Origin: Dyella ginsengisoli LA-4
GTDB lineage: Bacteria > Pseudomonadota > Gammaproteobacteria > Xanthomonadales > Rhodanobacteraceae
Assembly (NCBI RefSeq): GCF_000334915.1
Contig: NZ_AMSF01000024.1
Location: forward strand, 1 to 64,000
Direction of reading: 5' to 3'
DNA length: 64,000 bases
In this document: positions 57,483 through 64,000 of the stretch, one piece after another
Layout of the letters: each line of letters begins with the position of its first letter
Numbering within the stretch: the first letter of the stretch is position 1
Notes under the pieces: model-generated
Databases searched by the model: none
Seen by the model: the letters and a program-made list of their open reading frames with translations, nothing else
Told to the model about the DNA's origin: nothing
Translations under genes and position numbers: made by a program

Positions 57483-57884
57483 ATGCCCCCTTTCGAATGG
57501 CCGGTACGCGTGTATTGGGAAGATACCGACGCCGGTGGCGTGGTCTACCACGCGAGCTACCTGCGTTTCATGGAGCGCGCCCGCAGCGAGTGGTTGCGCA
57601 GCCTCGGCGTGGCCCAGTCCGAGTTCAAGGCGCGGACCGGGCTGGCCTTTCTGGTGCGTTCGATGAAACTGGATTTCCTCAAGGCTGCCCTGCTGGATGA
57701 TGAATTGCTCGTGACGGTCGAAGTCAAAGAGCGGCGCGCAGCCAGTATCCTGTTCGGTCAGGTCGTCCGGCGTCGCGACGGGACCCGCCTCATCGAGGCC
57801 GAAGTGCGCGTCGCCTGCGTCGATGTCGAGCGCATGGTGCCGGTACGGATACCGGACGACGCCATTCCCGGCCTGACCCCCTAG
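57483..57884 (+). CDS. ybgC: Acyl-CoA thioesterase YbgC (Tol-Pal associated)
   Basis: A 133-residue hotdog-fold thioesterase. The active-site motif YWEDTDAGGVVYHASYLRFM has the conserved Asp and the HxxYL form, and EWLRSLGV follows. It acts on acyl-CoA or acyl-ACP substrates in the cytoplasm and is the customary first gene of tol-pal clusters. tolQ starts 32 bases downstream. Confidence 0.94.
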   Translation: MPPFEWPVRVYWEDTDAGGVVYHASYLRFMERARSEWLRSLGVAQSEFKARTGLAFLVRSMKLDFLKAALLDDELLVTVEVKERRAASILFGQVVRRRDGTRLIEAEVRVACVDVERMVPVRIPDDAIPGLTP

Positions 57885-57916
57885 ATTCCCATTCCCTGCG
57901 GAGAACTCCCCAAGCC

Positions 57917-58603
57917 ATGAACGGTGGACTGAACATTTTCACGCTGGTCGCGGACGCGAGCTGGCCGGTCAAGTTCGTCATGCTGGTGCTGCTGGCGTTC
58001 TCCTTCATGTCCTGGGTGATCATCATCCGCAAGTACACGCAGATGAAGGCGGCCACCGAGAACGCCGAGGAGTTCGAGGAGCGTTTCTGGTCCGGCGGCG
58101 ACCTGGCCGGCCTGTTCCGCGAGGTCAGCGGGCGCGGTGCCGACAACGGCGGCATGGAGACCATCTTCGAGTCCGGCTTCCGCGAGTTCGCCCGCCAGCG
58201 CCAGCGCAAGACCCACGACATGCGCGTGGTGATGGAAGGCACCGAGCGCGCGATGCGCGTGGCCGGCACCCGCGAGATCGGCCTGCTCGAGCGCAACCTG
58301 GAGTTCCTCGCCAACGTCGGCTCGATCGCTCCCTACGTCGGCCTGTTCGGCACGGTGTGGGGCATCATGGGCGCGTTCCAGGGCCTGGGCGAGATGAAGG
58401 ACGTCACCATCGCCGCGGTGGCGCCGCACATTTCCGAGGCGCTGATCGCCACCGCGATGGGCCTGTTTGCGGCGATCCCGGCGGTGTGGGCGTACAACCG
58501 CTACGCCAACCGGGTCGAGCGCATCGCCTCGCGCTACGAGGTGTTCCAGGAGGAGTTCTCCTCGGTCCTGCAGCGCCAGATCCAGTCCGACGACGTCCGC
58601 TGA
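57917..58603 (+). CDS. tolQ: Tol-Pal system protein TolQ
   Basis: A 228-residue inner-membrane channel subunit of the MotA/TolQ/ExbB family. One helix lies at residues about 18-38 and two at about 130-195, with the conserved IAPYVGLFGTVWGIMGAF and ALIATAMGLFAAIPAVWAYN. With TolR it uses the proton gradient to energise TolA in outer-membrane constriction during division. tolR begins 12 bases downstream. Confidence 0.96.
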   Translation: MNGGLNIFTLVADASWPVKFVMLVLLAFSFMSWVIIIRKYTQMKAATENAEEFEERFWSGGDLAGLFREVSGRGADNGGMETIFESGFREFARQRQRKTHDMRVVMEGTERAMRVAGTREIGLLERNLEFLANVGSIAPYVGLFGTVWGIMGAFQGLGEMKDVTIAAVAPHISEALIATAMGLFAAIPAVWAYNRYANRVERIASRYEVFQEEFSSVLQRQIQSDDVR

Positions 58604-58615
58604 GGGACGCCCGCC

Positions 58616-59051
<436 letters not shown>

Positions 59052-59065
<14 letters not shown>

Positions 59066-59993
59066 GCGCACGCCCCTGGCCGTGGTGCTGGCGGCCCTGC
59101 TGCACCTCGGCATCCTGGCGTTCCTCTACCTGGCGATCCTGCCGTGCTCGACCTACGAGAGGTGGTTCGAGTTGCTGCACCTGCCCGCCGGGTGGAACCC
59201 GATCGCCTGCGCCAAGCCGCTGGAGCTGCCGGGCCAGCCGATCGAGGCGGTGTTGATCGGCCCCACCGGGGCGCCGCCGCCGAAACCGACCAAGGCACGC
59301 CCGGTCCCCGATTCGGTCCCGCCGCCCCCGGCCGTGCCGCCACCGACCCCGACGGTGCAGGCGCCGCAGGTCAAGACGCTGCCGCCGCCGCCGGAGCATC
59401 CGGACGTGGTCGACCAGGAAAAGGTCGTGGCCGAGGCGCTGCAGAAGGCAGAGGACGCCAAGAAGGAGCAGGAAGAGCGCCAGCGCCAGCGCCAGGCCGA
59501 ACTGGACGCCCAGGCGGCCAGGAAGAAGCAAGAGGAAAAGAAGAAGATCGATGAGCTGTTCGCCAAGCTGGACAAGGCCTCGGCCGCCACGCGCCAGGCC
59601 GACAACCGCAAACGCCAGGCGGAACAGCAGCTCAAGGATCTGCAGAACACCAGGGACGACGGCCTGCCGGACGTGCCGGCGGCCGCCCAGCGGCAGACCG
59701 GCACCAACGGCAAGGACGACAGCCTGCTGGCCAAGTATCAAGCAGCGATTCAGAACGCGGTCACGCAGAACTGGCTGCGCCCGGATAACATGCCGAGCGC
59801 TCCGTGTGTCGTTCATATCACCCAGCTGCCCGGCGGCGACGTCATGAGCGCCAAGGTCGACAGCAGCTGCCCGTACGACGACGCCGGACGCCGATCGGTG
59901 GAAAACGCGGTACTTCGCGCGCAACCCCTGCCCTACAAGGGTTTCGAGAGCGTGTTCCAGCGTGATCTCACCTTCACCTTCAGGCCGCAATGA
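59052..59993 (+). CDS. tolA: Tol-Pal system protein TolA
   Basis: A 313-residue protein that spans the periplasm from inner-membrane TolQR to Pal/TolB. One N-terminal helix (LAVVLAALLHLGILAFLYLA) is followed by a Cys-containing segment, a Pro-rich stretch (PPPPAVPPPTPTV), a charged coiled coil (about residues 115-205, rich in KKEQEERQRQRQAE), and a C-terminal TonB-like domain with PCVVHITQLPGGDVMSAKVD. It is shorter than the 421-residue E. coli protein. It overlaps tolB by 4 bases. Confidence 0.92.
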
Positions 59994-61318
59994 TGAGGCT
60001 CATGCGTAAACACAATCTGCTGTTCGCCCTCGCTGCGCTGGTTCTTGCGACCCTGGTCGGTCCCCGGGCTTCCGCCCAGTCCCTCAACGTCGACATCGTC
60101 GGTGGCGTCAAGACCGCTACCCCGATCGCCGTGGTGCCGTTCGCCCAGGACGGTGGCACGCCGCTGCCGACCGACATCGCCGACGTGATGCGCAACGATT
60201 TCAACCGTTCGGGCAAGTTCCGGGCGCTGGCCAAGAGCGAGATCGTCGAATTCCCGTCCAAGGGTTCGGACATCCATTTCGCCACCTGGCGGCTGCTCAA
60301 GCAGGACTACATCACCGTCGGCCATATCAGCGACGCCGGCAGCGGCCTGGTCCGGGTCGACTACGAGCTGTGGGACGTGAACAAGCAGCAGAGCCTGCTC
60401 TCGCAGTCGATGACGGCACCGGTCGGCGACCTGCGTGGCGTCGCCCACCAGATCGCCGACCAGATCTACGAGAAGATCACCGGGGTGCGCGGTGCATTCT
60501 GGACCCGCATCGCCTACATCACCGCGGTCGGCCTCGGCAACCACACCACCTACTCGCTGATCGTGGCCGATTCGGACGGCTACAACCCGCAGGTGGTCGC
60601 CCGTTCGCGCGAATCCCTGCTGTCCCCCACCTGGTCGCCGGACGGCAAGAAGATCGCCTACGTCTCGTTCGAGAGCGGCAACTCCAACATCTATGTTCAG
60701 GACATCACCACCGGCGCCCGGCAGCTGGTCGAGGCGCACCGCAAGGGCATCAACGGTGCGCCGGCCTGGTCGCCGGACGGCACCAAGCTGGCGGTGTCGC
60801 TCTCCTATGTCGGCAACCCCGAGATCTTCGTGCTGGATCTGGCCACCCACAAGGAAACCCGGCTGACCAACAACCTGGCGATCGATACCGAGCCGAAGTG
60901 GTCGCCGGACGGTCAGTCCATCTATTTCACCTCCGACCGCTCCGGCCGCCCCCAGATCTACAAGATGGCGGCGACCGGCGGTGCACCCGAGCGCGTGACG
61001 TTCCAGGGGCAGTACAACGCCGAGGCGAACATCAGCTACGACGGCAAGCAGATCGCCATGGTGCAGGGCAACGGGAACGTGTATCGTATTGCTGTCATGG
61101 ACAATAGTCTGGGCGGGCAAGTGCGCTTCCTGTCGCCGGGTCCCATCGACGAATCGCCCAGCTTTGCCCCCAATGCAAGCATGCTGCTTTATGCCGCGAC
61201 CGAAGGTCCCCGTGGCGTGCTCTACGCCGTGTCGGCTGACGGCATGGTTCGGCAGCGACTGGTGCTGGCCGACGGCGATGTCCGTGAACCCGCCTGGGGC
61301 CCGTTCCGGCAGCGCTGA
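59990..61318 (+). CDS. tolB: Tol-Pal system periplasmic protein TolB
   Basis: A 442-residue periplasmic protein with a signal peptide (cleavage near PRASAQ), an N-terminal alpha/beta domain and a six-bladed beta-propeller. The blade repeats show SPTWSPDGKKIAYVSFESG, APAWSPDGTKLAVSLSY and EPKWSPDGQSIYFTSDRSG. It binds Pal and TolA. Start codons at 59990, 59993 and 60002 are all possible; the first overlaps tolA. A terminator follows. Confidence 0.96.
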   Translation: MMRLMRKHNLLFALAALVLATLVGPRASAQSLNVDIVGGVKTATPIAVVPFAQDGGTPLPTDIADVMRNDFNRSGKFRALAKSEIVEFPSKGSDIHFATWRLLKQDYITVGHISDAGSGLVRVDYELWDVNKQQSLLSQSMTAPVGDLRGVAHQIADQIYEKITGVRGAFWTRIAYITAVGLGNHTTYSLIVADSDGYNPQVVARSRESLLSPTWSPDGKKIAYVSFESGNSNIYVQDITTGARQLVEAHRKGINGAPAWSPDGTKLAVSLSYVGNPEIFVLDLATHKETRLTNNLAIDTEPKWSPDGQSIYFTSDRSGRPQIYKMAATGGAPERVTFQGQYNAEANISYDGKQIAMVQGNGNVYRIAVMDNSLGGQVRFLSPGPIDESPSFAPNASMLLYAATEGPRGVLYAVSADGMVRQRLVLADGDVREPAWGPFRQR

Positions 61319-61374
61319 GATTCTCCAGGCGCGGCAGCTCATCGCCGCGCCGGCCGCCCAAGGAGTGGGCCCGC

Positions 61375-61405
61375 GAGGACGTCTGCGGGCGTCCTCTCGG
61401 TTTTT
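61375..61405 (+). terminator. Terminator between tolB and pal
   Basis: GAGGACG and CGTCCTC pair around an 8-base loop, and TTTTT follows 4 bases after the stem. It lies in the 254-base gap before pal, suggesting that pal-cpoB also has its own promoter. No confident promoter was identified in the rest of the gap. Confidence 0.65.
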
Positions 61406-61572
61406 GGGTCGCCGGGTGTCTGACGGCAACCCGTGGTCGAGGAGGCGAGGCAACCCGCCATTTCGACTTCTGCTTTTAGTCAAAAGAACAGCCGGACCAC
61501 CGGCGCATGCTGTCCCGAAACCGTAATCGTCATTGTCTGTCGGAAAACAACCCGTTTCTAAGGAACGTCACC

Positions 61573-62082
61573 ATGAATAAGACCGTTCGCGTTGCCCTGG
61601 TCGCCCTGCTGTGCGTGGGTGCGGCCGCCTGCTCCAAGAAGCAGGAAGTGAAGCAGCCCGCTCCGCAGCCGGAGCCGGCCCCCGTGACCCAGCCGGCGCC
61701 GAGCGACGGCAAGTACACGCCGGCCGATCTCGACACCGACGCCTGCCTGCGTCAGCGCGTCGTGTACTTCGATTTCGACAAGAGCGAGATCAAGCCGGAG
61801 TTCCAGCAGATCATGGCGTGCCACGCCAAGTACCTGCAGGATCGTCCGGAAGCGCACGTGCGTCTCGAGGGCAACACCGACGAGCGCGGCACCCGCGAGT
61901 ACAACCTGGGCCTGGGCGAGCGCCGCGGCAATGCCGTGTCCGACGCGCTGCAGGCGGCCGGTGGTTCGGCCAGCCAGATCGAGGTGATCTCGTACGGCAA
62001 GGAAAAGCCGGTGTGCCGTGAGCACAACGAGGACTGCTGGAGCAAGAATCGTCGCGTCGAGATCGTCTACACGGCGAAGTGA
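61573..62082 (+). CDS. pal: Peptidoglycan-associated lipoprotein Pal
   Basis: A 169-residue outer-membrane lipoprotein. The signal peptide ends at VGAAACSKK, with Cys near residue 17 as lipid site. A Pro/Ala/Gln-rich linker leads to the OmpA-type peptidoglycan domain: VYFDFDKSEIKPEFQQIM, LEGNTDERGTREYNLGLG and NRRVEIVY. AAGGAA lies 7 bases before the ATG. It binds TolB and the cell wall. Its stop overlaps the cpoB start. Confidence 0.96.
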   Translation: MNKTVRVALVALLCVGAAACSKKQEVKQPAPQPEPAPVTQPAPSDGKYTPADLDTDACLRQRVVYFDFDKSEIKPEFQQIMACHAKYLQDRPEAHVRLEGNTDERGTREYNLGLGERRGNAVSDALQAAGGSASQIEVISYGKEKPVCREHNEDCWSKNRRVEIVYTAK

Positions 62083-62951
62083 TGAAGACGCGTCTGGCTC
62101 ATCGTCTCGTAGCCAGCGTGGGCATGGCGGGCGCGTTTGCGTCCGCCATGCTGTTGGCTGGTCCCGCGTCCGCACAGGATTCCCGCCTCAGCCTCGCCGA
62201 GCGTGTCGCGCGGCTCGAGCAGCAGGCACAGAATCAGGACAAGGGTGGCATCGGGCTGGTCAACCAGGTCCAGGCGCTGCAATCGCAGTTGCAACAGCAG
62301 CAGGGTCAGATCGAGGAGCTGCAGCATCAGTTGCAGATGCTCGACGACAAGAGCAAGGCACAGTACGTCGATCTGGATTCCCGCCTCGGGCGCCTCGAGG
62401 GCGGAGCCGCCGCGGGGTCCAGGGCCGCTCCGGCCGCTGCTGGTTCTGCAGCGGGCGCAGCCGCGGGTGGGCCGGCTCAGGCCGCAGGCGGTGCGGCGGG
62501 CGCGTCCGGTACGGCAGCAGGTACCACCACGCCGGCACCGGCACCGGCCACGGCAGACGAGCAGTCGGCCTACGACACGGCTTTCAACGCGCTGCGCGGT
62601 GGCGACTATGCCGCGGCTTCGCGAGGGTTCCGCGATTTCATCCAGCAGCACCCGGACAGCGCCCTGGCGCCGAATGCCTGGTACTGGCTGGGCGAGTCCT
62701 ATTACGTGACCACCAACTATTCGGTGGCGCTGGAAGCGTTCAAGCGTCTGCTGACGCAGTTTCCGCAGAGTGAAAAGGCGCCGGATGCGCTGCTCAAGGT
62801 CGGGTACACGCAGTACGAGCTCAAGCAGGTCGACGCCGCCAAGGCGACCCTGCAGGACGTTCTGAAGAAGTATCCCGGCAGCAAGGCGGCCAGCCTGGCG
62901 CAGGAGCGCCTGAACCGGATCCAGTTGCAGTCCGCGCAGTCGGCGAACTGA
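62082..62951 (+). CDS. cpoB: Cell division coordinator CpoB (YbgF)
   Basis: A 289-residue periplasmic protein. After a signal peptide (cleavage near ASAQDS) comes a trimerising coiled coil (about residues 40-90, LQSQLQQQQGQIEELQHQLQ), an Ala/Gly-rich linker and C-terminal tetratricopeptide repeats (AYDTAFNALRGGDYAAASRG, AWYWLGESYYVTTNYSVALE). It links peptidoglycan synthesis to Tol-mediated outer-membrane constriction. I use the ATG at 62082, which shares its A with the pal stop; a GTG precedes it by one codon. Confidence 0.94.
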   Translation: MKTRLAHRLVASVGMAGAFASAMLLAGPASAQDSRLSLAERVARLEQQAQNQDKGGIGLVNQVQALQSQLQQQQGQIEELQHQLQMLDDKSKAQYVDLDSRLGRLEGGAAAGSRAAPAAAGSAAGAAAGGPAQAAGGAAGASGTAAGTTTPAPAPATADEQSAYDTAFNALRGGDYAAASRGFRDFIQQHPDSALAPNAWYWLGESYYVTTNYSVALEAFKRLLTQFPQSEKAPDALLKVGYTQYELKQVDAAKATLQDVLKKYPGSKAASLAQERLNRIQLQSAQSAN

Positions 62952-62961
62952 GGCCGGCCCG

Positions 62962-63654
62962 GTGAGCGAGAGCGATACGGGCGTGGCTGCGGTCCGCCCG
63001 GCAGGGCAGTCGAGCGACCGGCTGCGCATCACCGAGATCTTCCATTCGATCCAGGGCGAGGCCGATGCGATCGGCTGGCGCACGGTGTTCGTTCGCCTGA
63101 CCGGATGTCCGCTGCGCTGCGTATGGTGCGACACCGAGTATTCGTTCCACGGCGGCGACTGGCACACGGTCGACGACATACTGGCCGAGGTGGCCAGCCA
63201 CGGCGCGCGCCATGTCTGCGTGACCGGTGGAGAGCCGCTGGCGCAGAAGCGCTGCATCCCCCTGTTGGCACGCCTATGCGATGCCGGCTTCGAGGTGTCC
63301 CTTGAAACCTCCGGGGCACTGGATGTGTCGGCGGTCGATCCGCGCGTGCGCAAGGTAATGGACCTGAAGGCACCCGACTCCGGCGAGAGCGCCCGCAATC
63401 TATGGGCGAACCTGGCGCACCTGCTGCCGCACGACCAGGTGAAGATCGTCATCGCCAGCCGCGCCGACTACGAGTGGGCGCGCGGCGTGGTCGCCGAGCA
63501 CGGCATCGACCGGCGCTGCATGGTGCTGTTCTCGCCTGTGCATGGTTCCGTGCAGCCGCGCGAGCTGGCCGAGTGGATCATCGCCGACCGCTTGCCCGTG
63601 CGTTTCCAGTTGCAGTTGCACAAGCTGCTGTGGAACGACGCGCCGGGCCACTGA
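62962..63654 (+). CDS. queE: 7-carboxy-7-deazaguanine synthase QueE
   Basis: A 230-residue radical SAM enzyme of queuosine synthesis that converts 6-carboxytetrahydropterin to 7-carboxy-7-deazaguanine. The iron-sulfur cluster motif is CPLRCVWC, preceded by EIFHSIQGEADAIGWRTVFV and followed by VTGGEPLAQ. It starts at GTG with TGAGG 8 bases upstream, 10 bases after cpoB. queC follows 90 bases later. Confidence 0.95.
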   Translation: MSESDTGVAAVRPAGQSSDRLRITEIFHSIQGEADAIGWRTVFVRLTGCPLRCVWCDTEYSFHGGDWHTVDDILAEVASHGARHVCVTGGEPLAQKRCIPLLARLCDAGFEVSLETSGALDVSAVDPRVRKVMDLKAPDSGESARNLWANLAHLLPHDQVKIVIASRADYEWARGVVAEHGIDRRCMVLFSPVHGSVQPRELAEWIIADRLPVRFQLQLHKLLWNDAPGH

Positions 63655-63744
63655 GTCCGGACGGCATCGAAGCATCCGTGCGCCGGCCTGTGCTGCCGGT
63701 GGCGCGTCCCGACCGGTGACCGGTCGTCTGCAGGAAGGCAACAC

Positions 63745-64000
63745 ATGTCTGACAACACGCTTCCCCGGGCCGTCGTGCTCGTCTCTGGCGGCATGGATTC
63801 GGCTGTCACCATCGCCATTGCGCGCGAGCAGGGTTACCAGGTGCACGCGCTCAGCGTGGCCTACGGCCAGCGGCACGGTTCCGAACTCGAGGCGTCTGCG
63901 CGGGTCGCGCGGATGCTCGGCGCGGTCGAACACAAGACCGTGCACGTCGACCTGCGCAGCATCGGCGGTTCGGCGCTGACCGCCGATATCGACGTGCCAC
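63745..64000 (+). CDS. queC: 7-cyano-7-deazaguanine synthase QueC (5' part)
   Basis: The first 85 codons of a gene cut by the window edge. The N-terminus has the ATP pyrophosphatase loop VVLVSGGMDSAVTIAI and LSVAYGQRHGSELEAS, both typical of QueC, which makes preQ0 from the QueE product. AGGAAGG lies about 7 bases before the ATG. It continues the queuosine pathway from queE. Confidence 0.93.
   Translation, partial: MSDNTLPRAVVLVSGGMDSAVTIAIAREQGYQVHALSVAYGQRHGSELEASARVARMLGAVEHKTVHVDLRSIGGSALTADIDVP

Overview
The window is high-GC chromosomal DNA of a gammaproteobacterium. The gene content (pilR/pilS next to sucCD, GH92 mannosidases with a FucP-type permease, large TonB-dependent receptors, a DUF3011 protein, and the array aspS-yebC-ruvCA-kup-ruvB-tol/pal-queEC) fits the Xanthomonadales, most likely Rhodanobacteraceae (Rhodanobacter/Dyella/Luteibacter type). 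That placement is inferred from gene content and codon style, not from a database search. About 49 protein genes are supported. No tRNA, rRNA, CRISPR array, transposase or prophage gene was seen.

Layout: 1-1200 is an A+T-richer patch with a broken aspartic-protease-like gene. 1207-5557 (minus) holds a NatA/NatB-type ABC exporter, a PAP2 phosphatase and a Gfo/Idh oxidoreductase. 5859-17533 is a secreted-peptidase and mannose/mannoside locus: M1 peptidase, GH92 mannosidase, AGE-family epimerase/isomerase, PfkB sugar kinase, FucP-family permease and LacI regulator on the minus strand, with a second GH92 diverging across a palindromic operator. The likely route is mannoside -> mannose -> fructose -> fructose-6-phosphate. 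17616-21486 is a signalling module (CHASE3-like/PAS histidine kinase, single-domain receiver, receiver-kinase-receiver hybrid).

21526-34113 carries the type IV pilus regulators pilR and pilS, split by about 8.5 kb of alpha-glucoside genes: esterase, MFS permease, TonB receptor, a GH65 phosphorylase fused to beta-phosphoglucomutase, and a LacI regulator whose promoter region has two overlapping palindromic operators. 34440-36490 is sucCD. 36685-39324 is bamD / rluD-pgeF, and 39328-43293 an otsB-GH15-otsA trehalose operon. clpB (43421) follows behind a sigma32-type promoter.

46084-49729 holds a TonB receptor, an FmdB-type zinc ribbon protein and a two-repeat DUF3011 exported protein. From 49849 to the end runs a mostly co-oriented housekeeping array: aspS, alpha/beta hydrolase, yebC, ruvC-ruvA-kup-ruvB, ybgC-tolQRAB, pal-cpoB, queE and the start of queC, cut by the window edge. 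A recurring theme is conserved gene neighbours (pilS/pilR, pgeF/clpB, ruvA/ruvB) separated by accessory or transport modules. I found no clearly undescribed defence or mobile system; the best leads are the regulatory palindromes, the GH65-phosphoglucomutase fusion locus and the DUF3011 protein.
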